Positions 51,836 to 59,383 of a stretch of DNA of 64,000 bases are shown here, in pieces. The first letter of the stretch is position 1. Every line of letters starts with the position of its first letter. Under the pieces are notes generated by a model, which saw only the letters and a program-made list of their open reading frames with translations, did no database searches and had not been told where the DNA came from. The position numbers were made by a program, and so were the translations under genes. Source of the DNA: Saccharothrix coeruleofusca (GTDB lineage: Bacteria; Actinomycetota; Actinomycetes; Mycobacteriales; Pseudonocardiaceae); assembly GCF_014648515.1 (NCBI RefSeq), contig NZ_BMRG01000006.1:167176-231175 (forward strand). Reading direction: 5' to 3'.

Positions 51836-52513
51836 ATGAGCGAGGTGGAGGCGGCACAGGCGGTGGGCACCGGCGAGATCCCGGAGGGGGTCGTCGACCT
51901 GCTCGGCGCGCTGGCGTACGGCGAGCTGTCGGCCTTCGACCGGATGGCCGAGGACGCGCGGACCGCGCCGACGCTGGCCGGGCGCGCCGCGCTGTCGGCC
52001 ATGGCGGCGGCGGAGATCGGGCACTACGCGCTGCTGGAGCGCCACCTGGCCGACCACGGCCGCTCGGTGGAGCGGGCGATGGCGCCGTTCGTCGCGGGCT
52101 TCGACAACTTCCACGCCTCCACCGCGCCCAAGACGTGGGCGGAGTCGCTGGTCAAGGCCTACGTCGGCGACGGGCTGGCGGCGGACTTCTACCGCGAGGT
52201 CGCCGAGTGGCTCGACGAGCCGACCAGGGAGCTGGTGCTGGCCGTGCTGGCCGACACCGGCCACTCCGCGTTCGCCGAGCGCGAAGTCCGGGCGGCCTGC
52301 GACGCCGACCCGAAGCTGCGCGACCGGCTCGTCCTGTGGGGCCGCAGGCTGCTGGGTGAGGCGTTGACGCAGGCCCAGTACGTGGTGGCGGAGCGGGACG
52401 GGCTGGCCGAGCTGATCGTGCGCGGCTCGGGCGACCTGGCGGGCATCGCGGCGCTGTTCCGGCGGCTGCAGCAGAGCCACACGCGGCGCATGACGGCCCT
52501 CGGGCTCGGCTAG
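51836..52513 (+). CDS. Ferritin-like fold protein
   Basis: 225-residue four-helix-bundle protein. Candidate di-iron ligands are Glu in [10 protein letters not shown], Glu and His in [14 protein letters not shown], and a second set in the later helices ([12 protein letters not shown] and QSHTRRM). The family is related to MiaE-type tRNA hydroxylases but lacks clear assignment. ATG 51836 is preceded by TAGGCT with a seven-base gap, so it is probably leaderless. Corresponds to Rv3210c and is divergent from the helicase as in mycobacteria. Confidence 0.83.
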   Translation: MSEVEAAQAVGTGEIPEGVVDLLGALAYGELSAFDRMAEDARTAPTLAGRAALSAMAAAEIGHYALLERHLADHGRSVERAMAPFVAGFDNFHASTAPKTWAESLVKAYVGDGLAADFYREVAEWLDEPTRELVLAVLADTGHSAFAEREVRAACDADPKLRDRLVLWGRRLLGEALTQAQYVVAERDGLAELIVRGSGDLAGIAALFRRLQQSHTRRMTALGLG

Positions 52514-52579
52514 GGTTGGTTCCGACAGTTGTCTGACGGCCGCCGTTCGGCGGCGTCATCAACGCGCACGGAGGTCAGC

Positions 52580-52810
52580 GTGGAGGTCAGGGTCGGCGTC
52601 GCGGACAGCCCGCGGGAGCTCGTGGTGTCCAGCGGTCTCACCCCCGACGAGGTGGAGTCGCTGGTCGCGGCCGCGTTGAAGGACGGCAGCGGGCAGCTCA
52701 CGCTGGTCGACCAGAAGGGCGCCCGGTTCGTGGTGCCCACGGCGCGCATCGCCTACGTGGAGATCGGCCCGAGCGACTCGCGTCGGGTCGGCTTCGTCGC
52801 GGGCGCCTGA
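52580..52810 (+). CDS. DUF3107 protein (TB9.4-like)
   Basis: 76-residue soluble protein, MEVRVGVADSPRELVVSSGL then VAAALKDGSGQLTLVDQKG, matching Rv3208A (TB9.4) in length and position. It forms a small ATP-binding-like alpha/beta fold in predictions as far as I know; function unknown. GTG start with GGAGGTCAGC upstream. A strong hairpin terminator follows. Confidence 0.9.
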   Translation: MEVRVGVADSPRELVVSSGLTPDEVESLVAAALKDGSGQLTLVDQKGARFVVPTARIAYVEIGPSDSRRVGFVAGA

Positions 52811-52820
52811 GAGCGACCGC

Positions 52821-52850
52821 CCGGACGGGGGAGTGACATCCCCCGTCCGG
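52821..52850. terminator. Convergent terminator after DUF3107 gene
   Basis: CCGGACGGGGGA (52821-52832) pairs perfectly with TCCCCCGTCCGG (52839-52850) around GTGACA, between convergent genes. Confidence 0.8.
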
Positions 52851-52876
52851 ACAAGCTCAGCCGATGGCGGACGGCG

Positions 52877-53602
52877 TCACGTCCGCTCCCCGTTCACCAG
52901 CCGCAACCGCGGCTCCTCGGAGAATCCCCCGGTCAGCGGCGCGTCGGGGTCGAGTTCCACGCCCGCGGAGCGCAGCAGCCCGTCGAGGGCGTGCCAGATG
53001 ATCGTGGTCAGGTAGTCGCTCAGGCTCGCCCGCGTCATGGACTGGCGGTCCAGCCACCAGTCGCCCGCGTTCTGCACCATGCCGACCAGCGCGTGCGCCC
53101 ACGGCTCGGCGCCGCCGGAGTCCAGGCCGAACGCGCGCAGGTAGTCGCCGAGCAGCCGGGCCAGCGCGGCGGCGATCATCGCCTTGTCCTCGCCGACCAC
53201 GTCCTGCTCGACCGGGCGGTCGGTGAACGAGCCGCGCACCACGAACCGGTACAGGTTCGGGTGCTCCTCGATGACCGACAGGTAGGCGTCCACGATCCGG
53301 CTGATCCGCAGCCGGATCGGGCCGTCCTGGGCCAGCGCGGGGCCGAGCCGGTCCATCAGCATCTCGGTGCCCCGCTGCCCGACCGCCAGGTACAGGTCGG
53401 ACTTGTCCGCGAAGTGGCGGTACAGCACCGGCTTGCTGACCCCGGCCTCGTGGGCGATCTCGTCCATGCCGACGTCGGGGCCGTGCGCGGCCACCGCGCG
53501 GATGGTGGCCTCCACGAACTCCGCCCGCCGCGCCTCGCGGTGGCCCTTCCAGCGCTCCCGGCGCGCGTCGGTCCCGCCCGCACCCTTGACAGCTCGCCCC
53601 AT
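52877..53602 (-). CDS. TetR family regulator (divergent to hydrolase)
   Basis: 241-residue TetR protein. The DNA-binding head includes EATIRAVAAHGPDVGMDEIA and GVSKPVLYRHFADKSDLYLA; the ligand-binding body follows with a long C-terminal helix pair. ATG 53602 is the first residue of a basic head (GRAVKGAGG). A perfect 29-bp palindromic operator lies in the 60-base gap to the divergent hydrolase, so the two form a self-contained repressor/enzyme pair. This pair is an insertion relative to mycobacteria, where TB9.4 and the next TetR gene are adjacent. Confidence 0.9.
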   Translation of the reverse strand: MGRAVKGAGGTDARRERWKGHREARRAEFVEATIRAVAAHGPDVGMDEIAHEAGVSKPVLYRHFADKSDLYLAVGQRGTEMLMDRLGPALAQDGPIRLRISRIVDAYLSVIEEHPNLYRFVVRGSFTDRPVEQDVVGEDKAMIAAALARLLGDYLRAFGLDSGGAEPWAHALVGMVQNAGDWWLDRQSMTRASLSDYLTTIIWHALDGLLRSAGVELDPDAPLTGGFSEEPRLRLVNGERT

Positions 53603-53612
53603 GTGACGAACG

Positions 53613-53641
53613 CTACCAGAAGTAACCGTTACCTTGAGTAG
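53613..53641. promoter_or_regulatory. TetR operator, perfect palindrome
   Basis: CTAC, five bases, GTAACCGTTAC (53622-53632), five bases, GTAG: exact twofold symmetry over the 19 specified bases, centred between the divergent starts. Confidence 0.75.
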
Positions 53642-53662
53642 CAGTAACTCGTTCGAGGGGGC

Positions 53663-54520
53663 ATGGAGTTCCGGTTCACCACCGCCGACGGCACCGCGCT
53701 GCGCGTCGTCGACACCGGCCCGCGCGACGCGGGGACGACCACCGTACTGCTGCACGGCTGGACGCTCGACCACACGTCGTGGGACCTGGTCGCGGCCGGG
53801 CTGCCGGGCCGGGTGCTGCGCTACGACCACCGCGGCCACGGCGCTTCCGCGCCCGCGCCCCCCGGCTCGGCGACCATCGCCCAGTGCGCCGACGACCTGG
53901 CCGAGCTGCTCGCCGACCGGGTGCCCTCGGGGCGGGTGCTGCTGGCCGGGCACTCCATGGGCGGCATGACGGTCATGGCGCTGGCCGAGCGGCACCCCGA
54001 GCTGCTGGACCGCGTCGTCGGGGTGGTGCTGGTGGCCACCTCCTGCGGCGAGCTGGCGGGCGGCACCCTGGGCCTGCCCGGCGCCGTCGCCCGCGCCGTC
54101 CTGGCAGGCGAGAAGGCGGCGAACCGCCGCATCGCCGAGCTCCGACGACCGCACCTGATGCGCCGCCCCGGCCTGGCCCGCCCCGGACTGCGCTGGCTCC
54201 TGTTCGGCCGCGACGCGGACCGGCGGCACGTGGCGCGCACCGCCGCCATGGTGGGCCGCTGCCACCCCGCGAGCATGGTGGCCTTCCGCGACTCCCTCGA
54301 CGAGCACGACCGCCGCAAGGCGCTGGCCGAACTGGCGGGCATCCCCTGCGTCGTCCTGGCGGGCACCGAGGACCGCCTCACCCCGCTGGCCCACGCCCGG
54401 GTCCTAGCCGACGAACTCCCCCACGCCGAACTGGCGATCTACCCCGGCGCGGGCCACATGCTCCCCCTGGAACGCCCCGCAGCCGTCACCACCCACATCA
54501 CCCGCCTGCTGCCGAGCTGA
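53663..54520 (+). CDS. Alpha/beta hydrolase under TetR control
   Basis: 285-residue hydrolase. HGWTLDH forms the oxyanion loop, GHSMGG the nucleophile elbow (Ser at about residue 97), Asp in GTEDRLTP and His in GAGHMLPLE complete the triad. A helical cap at about 135-215 is basic. Typical of ester or lactone hydrolases. ATG with GAGGGGGC upstream. The operator palindrome centred 36 bases upstream implies induction by a ligand of the divergent TetR protein, possibly the substrate. Confidence 0.88.
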   Translation: MEFRFTTADGTALRVVDTGPRDAGTTTVLLHGWTLDHTSWDLVAAGLPGRVLRYDHRGHGASAPAPPGSATIAQCADDLAELLADRVPSGRVLLAGHSMGGMTVMALAERHPELLDRVVGVVLVATSCGELAGGTLGLPGAVARAVLAGEKAANRRIAELRRPHLMRRPGLARPGLRWLLFGRDADRRHVARTAAMVGRCHPASMVAFRDSLDEHDRRKALAELAGIPCVVLAGTEDRLTPLAHARVLADELPHAELAIYPGAGHMLPLERPAAVTTHITRLLPS

Positions 54521-54578
54521 CCCTCCACGCGACGGCCCCGAGACCCCCACTCCACGCGACGGCCTCGGTGACCCCCAC

Positions 54579-54677
54579 GCGAGGCCGCGTCGGCCTGTCG
54601 GCATGCCTTTCGGAAAAATCACGCCCTTCGATTTTTCCGAAACGCGTGCCGATGGGCCGACTTCCAGGCGGCCGAGC
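54579..54677 (-). repeat. 99-bp nested palindrome, copy A
   Basis: Outer arms GCGAGGCCGC (54579-54588) and a worn partner at 54668-54677; middle arms GTCGGCC (54589-54595) and GGCCGAC (54655-54661); inner 13-bp stem TTTCGGAAAAATC (54608-54620) with GATTTTTCCGAAA (54630-54642) and a nine-base loop. In the minus sense it starts 20 bases after the stop of the TetR gene at 54697. The second copy is at 59032-59130. Confidence 0.9.
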
Positions 54678-54696
54678 CCGACCCGGCGAAGCCGGG

Positions 54697-55344
54697 TCAA
54701 TGCTGCAACGGAAAGCCGCCGCCGATGCCGCGCCAGGCGAGGTTGGAGATCAGGGAGACGGCGTCCTCCTTGCTCAGCTTGCGGTCGTCGGCCAGCCAGG
54801 CGCGGGCGGTGACCTGGCTCAACCCGACCAGGCCGACCGCGAGCAGGCGGGCGCGGTGCTCGTCGAGGCCCGCGTCGACGGTGATCGTCTCGGTGATGGC
54901 GTCCACGCTGTCGGTGGTCGCCCGCTCCACGGCCTGCGCCACGGCGGGCTCGCCGCGCAGGTCGGATTCGAACACCATGCGGAACGCCTGGCCTTCGCCG
55001 TCGACGAAGTCGTAGAAGGCGGCGACGGCGGCTTTGACCCGCTGCTTGTTGTCGGTGGTGGACGCCAGCGCGTCGCGCACCCGGCCGACCAGTTCGTCCA
55101 CGTGGGACTCCAGCAGCGCCATGTAGAGTTCCAGCTTGCCGGGGAAGTGCTGGTAGAGCACCGGCTTGCTGACGCCCGCGCGCTCGGCGATCTCGTCCAT
55201 CGCGGCGGCGTGGTAACCGTTGTTCACGAACACGTCCTGCGCCGCGGCCAGCAACTGGGCACGTCGGGCGGTGCGTGGCAGCCGAACACCCCGTCCTGCC
55301 GCCGTGCCCTGGTGCCCGACCGCGGTCTGGGCCGTCTCCGTCAT
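54697..55344 (-). CDS. TetR family regulator (Rv3208-like)
   Basis: 215-residue TetR protein. The head reads RRAQLLAAAQDVFVNNGYHA then MDEIAERAGVSKPVLYQHFP, very close to Rv3208. ATG 55344 has GGAGGCACC upstream; five extra codons are possible. The ligand pocket (AAVAAFYDFVDGEGQAFRMV) is typical. Divergent from an alpha/beta hydrolase with 136 bases between. The 99-bp palindrome follows its stop. Confidence 0.9.
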   Translation of the reverse strand: MTETAQTAVGHQGTAAGRGVRLPRTARRAQLLAAAQDVFVNNGYHAAAMDEIAERAGVSKPVLYQHFPGKLELYMALLESHVDELVGRVRDALASTTDNKQRVKAAVAAFYDFVDGEGQAFRMVFESDLRGEPAVAQAVERATTDSVDAITETITVDAGLDEHRARLLAVGLVGLSQVTARAWLADDRKLSKEDAVSLISNLAWRGIGGGFPLQH

Positions 55345-55480
55345 GGTGCCTCCAGCCAACCGATCATCGCGGAACCGGTTAGGGGATGCCCCGCCGGCTC
55401 GTCGGCAACCTTACTCGCTGGTAGGAGCGATCCGGGAAGCTCGTCGTTTCACCGGGGGCGGGAGCAGGCATCCTGAGGCG

Positions 55481-56536
55481 GTGACCGACGCCCTGGAGGC
55501 GAGCAGAACCGCCATCACCCACGTGCCCCTGTCCACCCAGTCGCTACCTCCGCTGGACACAACGATCCAGCCGTGGCCTGGTGACTACGTCGAGGTCGAC
55601 GGCCACCGCGTGCACGTCCGGCGCACTCCCGGCCCCTCTGCGGGCCCCTCTGCGGGCCCCTCTGCGGGCCCCTCTGCGGGCCCCTCTGCGGGCCCCTCTG
55701 CGGGGTCCGCCGGGAGGACCGCCGTCTACGTGCACGGCCTGGGTGGTTCGGCGACCAACTGGACCGACCTGGCCGCCCAGCTGTCCGGTCACGCCGAGGG
55801 GCACGCCCTGGACCTGCCGGGGTTCGGCCGCTCCGAGCCCGTCGACGGCTACACCTTCGGCATGACCAGCCACGCCGAGGTGGTGGCGGCGTACGTGGCG
55901 GGCTTGGGCCGGGGGCCGGTCGACCTGTTCGGCAACTCCATGGGCGGGGCGATCGCGCTGATCGTCGCGGCCACCCGGCCGGAGCTGGTGCGGACCCTGA
56001 CGCTGGTCTCGCCCGCCGTGCCGGACCTGCGGCCGAGCCTGCGCCGGGTGTCGGACCCCCGGCTGCCGCTGGCGTACGTGCCGGTGCTGGGCACGCCGGT
56101 GCGCCGCAGGCTGGCCGCGGTCACCCCGCGCGAGCGCGCCGACCAGATGCTGCGGCTGTGCTTCGCCGATCCGAGCCTGGTGCCGGAGCACCGCATCGCG
56201 GAGAGCGAGCGGGAGTACGCCGAGCGGGCCGCGCAGGCGTGGGCGGGCGACGCGCTGGGCCGCAGCACGGTGGAGCTGATCCGCAGCTGGCTGGTGCCCC
56301 GGTCGAAGTCGATGTGGCTGCTGCTGCCGAAGGTCGCCGCGCCGTCGCTGGTGGTGTGGGGCACCGAGGACCGCCTGGTCAGCGTGCGCAAGGCGCCGAG
56401 GGTGGCCCGGCTGCTGCCGCGCGGGCGGCTGCTGGTGCTGCCCAGGACCGGGCACGTGGCGCAGATGGAGCGGCCGGTGTCGGTGGCCCGCGCGGTGGTC
56501 GGGATGTGGGAGGCGGTCGAGCGGAGCGCTTGGTGA
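55481..56536 (+). CDS. Alpha/beta hydrolase with expanded GPSA repeat
   Basis: 351-residue hydrolase. Residues about 1-50 form an unusual N-terminal extension, followed by six in-frame Gly-Pro-Ser-Ala units from a 12-bp DNA repeat. The catalytic domain then begins at TAVYVHGLGGSATNW. The elbow is FGNSMGG, with Asp in GTEDRLVS and His in RTGHVAQ. GTG 55481 starts the extension. Neighbour of a divergent TetR and upstream of the SOS-box region. Substrate unknown. Confidence 0.85.
   Translation: MTDALEASRTAITHVPLSTQSLPPLDTTIQPWPGDYVEVDGHRVHVRRTPGPSAGPSAGPSAGPSAGPSAGPSAGSAGRTAVYVHGLGGSATNWTDLAAQLSGHAEGHALDLPGFGRSEPVDGYTFGMTSHAEVVAAYVAGLGRGPVDLFGNSMGGAIALIVAATRPELVRTLTLVSPAVPDLRPSLRRVSDPRLPLAYVPVLGTPVRRRLAAVTPRERADQMLRLCFADPSLVPEHRIAESEREYAERAAQAWAGDALGRSTVELIRSWLVPRSKSMWLLLPKVAAPSLVVWGTEDRLVSVRKAPRVARLLPRGRLLVLPRTGHVAQMERPVSVARAVVGMWEAVERSAW
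55631..55702 (+). repeat. 12-bp tandem repeat, six exact units, in coding sequence
   Basis: GGCCCCTCTGCG repeated six times without a mismatch (55631-55702), encoding six GPSA units just before the hydrolase core. Perfect identity implies recent expansion by slippage. Confidence 0.95.
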
Positions 56537-56572
56537 CCGGGAAAGGTTCACTCGATGGGGAGCTCAAGCCAG

Positions 56573-56588
56573 TCGAACACCTGTTCGA
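56573..56588. promoter_or_regulatory. Perfect LexA (SOS) box
   Basis: TCGAACACCTGTTCGA matches the actinobacterial SOS consensus TCGAAC-N4-GTTCGA at every position and is fully palindromic in its arms. GATAAT (56587-56592), a good -10 hexamer, overlaps its right edge, so LexA binding would block the promoter. Confidence 0.75.
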
Positions 56589-56598
56589 TAATGGGGGT

Positions 56599-56694
56599 AT
56601 GACCACGAAGATGGCCCCGCGCTCCGCCCCGCTCCCCACCGGCCGCCGCTGTCCGAGGGCAACTCCGCCCGTCCGGGTGTGGCACCCTGTCTGA
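56599..56694 (+). CDS. 31-codon leaderless ORF under SOS box
   Basis: Starts MTTKMAPRSAPLPTGRRCPR and ends VWHPV; a basic, Pro-rich peptide without a membrane segment. Its ATG lies six bases after the GATAAT -10 element, the same leaderless spacing as other genes here. Its stop ends one base before the GTG of the DUF3152 gene, so it could couple translation of that gene. No known family. Confidence 0.45.
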   Translation: MTTKMAPRSAPLPTGRRCPRATPPVRVWHPV

Positions 56695-56695
56695 C

Positions 56696-57736
56696 GTGAA
56701 CCGGACGTCTGAGGAACGGCGTGACCCGACGCCTTCCGCGGGAGCCCGGCCGACGCTCTCCGAGGACCGCTACCGCCGCGGCACGCGTCGCACCGCGGGG
56801 GAGCCGCTGGCGGCTTCCTGGGAGCCCGTCGCAGGCGGCGTTGGTCACCGCAAGCGTCGTCGGGGTGTGAAGGGCCTGGTCGGCAACTACGGCTGGCGCA
56901 TCTACGCCCTGCCGGTGCTGCTGGTGCTGACCGTGCTGGTGGTGCTGGACAGCACCGCGCCGGGGGGCGCCAACGGCGGTGGGCAGTCCCCGCTGGCGCA
57001 GGACGGACCGGCCGCGTCCTCCTCGCAGCCCGAGTTGCCCACGGTGAACGAGACGCCGCCGTCCAACGCCGACCTGGTCGACATCCCGACCGCCGTGCTG
57101 CCCGACGGGCCGAAGTTCTCCGAGCAGGGCACGGGCACCTGGCAGGTGGTGCCGGGCAGCACGAACCCGGTGGGCTCGGGCGTGCTGGTGGAGTACGCGA
57201 TCGCGATCGAGGACGGCATCGACCCGCAGGACTACAACGGCGACCGGGACGCGTTCGCGCGCACCATCGACGGCTTCCTCTCCGACGTCCGCAGCTGGGT
57301 GGGCACCGGCCAGGTCGCCATGCGGCGCGTCGACGACGCCGGGAGGGCCGATTTCGTCATCAGTCTGACCAGCACGAACACCACGCACCAGCTGTGCGGT
57401 TTCCAGATCCAGTACGAGTCCTCGTGCTGGGACCGGACCACCAAGCGGGTGGTGATCAACACGGCGCGGTGGGTGCGCGGGGCGAAGGCGTTCAGCAACG
57501 ACCTGTCCAGCTACCGGCAGTACGCCATCAACCACGAGGTCGGGCACGCCATCGGCAAGGGGCACGAGGGCTGCAGGGGCAACGGCCAGCCCGCGCCCGT
57601 GATGATGCAGCAGACCTTCGGTGTGGCCAACGACTACGTCGCCCGGCTCAACGAGGTCGACGCGAGCAATCGCGGTGTGGTGGCCGCGGACGGCAAGGTC
57701 TGCACCGCCAACGCGTTCCCGGTGGCGCCCAAGTAG
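56696..57736 (+). CDS. DUF3152 membrane-anchored zinc metalloprotease-like protein
   Basis: 346-residue protein. A basic cytoplasmic head (residues 1-70) and one transmembrane helix (IYALPVLLVLTVLVVLDS) are followed by a linker and an extracellular zincin-like domain with HEVGHAIGKGH (His280, Glu281, His284, His290), the metzincin-type zinc site. Two or more Cys (LCGFQI, SSCW, EGCRG, KVCTA) may pair outside. Corresponds to Rv3207c. GTG start one base after the small ORF. If the SOS box acts here, this protease would be DNA-damage inducible. Confidence 0.88.
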   Translation: MNRTSEERRDPTPSAGARPTLSEDRYRRGTRRTAGEPLAASWEPVAGGVGHRKRRRGVKGLVGNYGWRIYALPVLLVLTVLVVLDSTAPGGANGGGQSPLAQDGPAASSSQPELPTVNETPPSNADLVDIPTAVLPDGPKFSEQGTGTWQVVPGSTNPVGSGVLVEYAIAIEDGIDPQDYNGDRDAFARTIDGFLSDVRSWVGTGQVAMRRVDDAGRADFVISLTSTNTTHQLCGFQIQYESSCWDRTTKRVVINTARWVRGAKAFSNDLSSYRQYAINHEVGHAIGKGHEGCRGNGQPAPVMMQQTFGVANDYVARLNEVDASNRGVVAADGKVCTANAFPVAPK

Positions 57737-57835
57737 CCCCTGCCCACTGGGTGGGACGACTTCCCACGCGGGAAGACGGCGGGGCAGTCTGGTGTTGTCC
57801 ATCTGCGTAGGACATGTTTCGTCGAGGAGGATCAG

Positions 57836-59008
57836 ATGGCGCTTCCGCCGCTCGTGGAGCCCGCAGCGGAGCTGACCAAGGAAGAAGTCGCGCGGTACAG
57901 CCGCCACCTGATCATCCCGGATGTCGGGGTCGACGGGCAGAAGCGGCTGAAGAACGCGAAGGTCCTGGTGGTCGGCGCGGGCGGCCTGGGCAGCCCGGCG
58001 CTGCTCTACCTGGCCGCGGCGGGCGTGGGCACGCTGGGCATCGTCGACTTCGACGTGGTCGACGAGTCCAACCTGCAGCGCCAGGTCATCCACGGCCAGT
58101 CCGACATCGGCAAGCCCAAGGCGGAGTCGGCCCGCGACTCGATCGCGGAGATCAACCCGTTCGTGAAGGTGAACCTGCACCAGGTGCACCTGAACTCGGA
58201 GAACGTGCTCGACATCTTCCGCGACTACGACCTGATCCTGGACGGCACGGACAACTTCGCCACCCGGTACCTGGTCAACGACGCGGCGGTGCTGCTGGGC
58301 AAGCCGTACGTGTGGGGCTCGATCTTCCGGTTCGAGGGCCAGGTCAGCGTGTTCTGGGAGGACGCGCCGGACGGGCTGGGCCTGAACTACCGCGACCTCT
58401 ACCCCGAGCCCCCGCCGCCCGGCATGGTCCCCTCCTGCGCCGAGGGCGGTGTGCTGGGCGTGCTGTGCGCGTCGATCGGCTCGGTCATGGTGACCGAGGC
58501 GATCAAGCTGCTGACCGGCATCGGCGAGCCGCTGCTGGGTCGGCTGATGGTCTACGACGCCCTGGAGATGTCGTACCGGACCATCAAGATCCGCAAGGAC
58601 CCGGAGAGCCCCAAGATCACCGAGCTGATCGACTACGAGGCGTTCTGCGGCGTGGTCTCCGACGACGCCCAGCAGGCGGCGGCGGGCAGCACCATCACCC
58701 CGCTGGAGCTGAAGCAGAAGCAGGACAGCGGTGAGAACTTCCTGCTGGTCGACGTCCGGGAGCCGCACGAGTACGAGATCGTGAAGATTCCCGGCTCGGT
58801 GCTGATCCCCAAGGACCGCATCCTCTCCGGCGAGGCGCTGGCGGAACTGCCGCAGGACAAGCAGGTCGTCCTGCACTGCAAGTCCGGCGCCCGTTCGGCG
58901 GAGGCGCTGGCCGCCCTGCACCGCGCGGGCTTCAAGGACGCCGTCCACGTCGGCGGTGGCGTCCTGGCCTGGGCCCGCGAGATCGACCCCAGCCTGCCGC
59001 AGTACTGA
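57836..59008 (+). CDS. moeZ: MoeZ: adenylyltransferase/sulfurtransferase
   Basis: 390-residue fusion of a ThiF/MoeB-type E1 domain (GAGGLGSPALLYLAAAGVG at about 49-67, Arg-rich adenylation site NLQRQVIHG) and a C-terminal rhodanese domain (LVDVREPHEYEI; catalytic Cys in HCKSGARS). It adenylates the C-terminal glycine of small sulfur carriers and transfers persulfide to them for molybdopterin, thiamine or thio-cysteine synthesis. Corresponds to Rv3206c. ATG with GAGGAGGATC upstream. A molybdenum-dependent nitrate reductase lies 1.4 kb downstream, a fitting customer. Confidence 0.94.
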   Translation: MALPPLVEPAAELTKEEVARYSRHLIIPDVGVDGQKRLKNAKVLVVGAGGLGSPALLYLAAAGVGTLGIVDFDVVDESNLQRQVIHGQSDIGKPKAESARDSIAEINPFVKVNLHQVHLNSENVLDIFRDYDLILDGTDNFATRYLVNDAAVLLGKPYVWGSIFRFEGQVSVFWEDAPDGLGLNYRDLYPEPPPPGMVPSCAEGGVLGVLCASIGSVMVTEAIKLLTGIGEPLLGRLMVYDALEMSYRTIKIRKDPESPKITELIDYEAFCGVVSDDAQQAAAGSTITPLELKQKQDSGENFLLVDVREPHEYEIVKIPGSVLIPKDRILSGEALAELPQDKQVVLHCKSGARSAEALAALHRAGFKDAVHVGGGVLAWAREIDPSLPQY

Positions 59009-59031
59009 ATTGCCGCGCCTCCGGCGCGGCG

Positions 59032-59130
59032 GCGAGGCCGCCTGGAAGTCGGCCCATCGGGACGCGTTTCCCGCCGATCGAAAAGCGTGATCGGCGGGAA
59101 AGGCATTCCGACAGGCCGACGCGGCCTCGC
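59032..59130 (+). repeat. 99-bp nested palindrome, copy B
   Basis: Outer arms GCGAGGCCGC (59032-59041) and GCGGCCTCGC (59121-59130) pair perfectly. The inner 13-bp stem is TTTCCCGCCGATC (59067-59079) with GATCGGCGGGAAA (59089-59101). Same length and same flanks as copy A, but the inner stem differs at six pairs, all compensated. Starts 24 bases after the moeZ stop, in its sense. Confidence 0.92.
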
Positions 59131-59178
59131 GTGGTGCCCACCTGGCCTCCGCCGGTTCCGTCGTGCCCACCCGTTCGC

Positions 59179-59310
59179 GCGAGTCGCGCGTTCAGGCACC
59201 GCGAGTCGCGCCTTCAGGCACAGCGAGTTGAGCGTTCAGGCAGTGCGAACTGGGCGTTCGGACACGATGGGTTGAGGGTTCGGGGCACGGTGGGCTGAGT
59301 GTTTCGGCAC
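59179..59310 (+). repeat. 22-bp tandem repeat, six units
   Basis: Units start at 59179, 59201, 59223, 59245, 59267 and 59289, with exact 22-base period. The first three are near-identical (GCGAGTCGCGCGTTCAGGC type); the last three decay progressively. Confidence 0.9.
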
Positions 59311-59367
59311 TGTCAGCCGGTGGTTGGGGCGGGGTGGTGGCCGTTCGCGGGGGCCGAGGTGCGCCAG

Positions 59368-59383
59368 ACCGCATTAATGCGGT
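59368..59383. promoter_or_regulatory. 16-bp perfect palindrome
   Basis: ACCGCATTAATGCGGT, AT-centred in very GC-rich sequence, 82 bases before the phosphotransferase start. A dimeric repressor site is the simplest reading; no adjacent regulator gene identifies the protein. Confidence 0.45.

Noticed and set aside
59179-59310. Six regular repeats as a CRISPR array
   Set aside because: Period is 22 bases with no unique spacers between units and no cas genes near; it is a tandem repeat.
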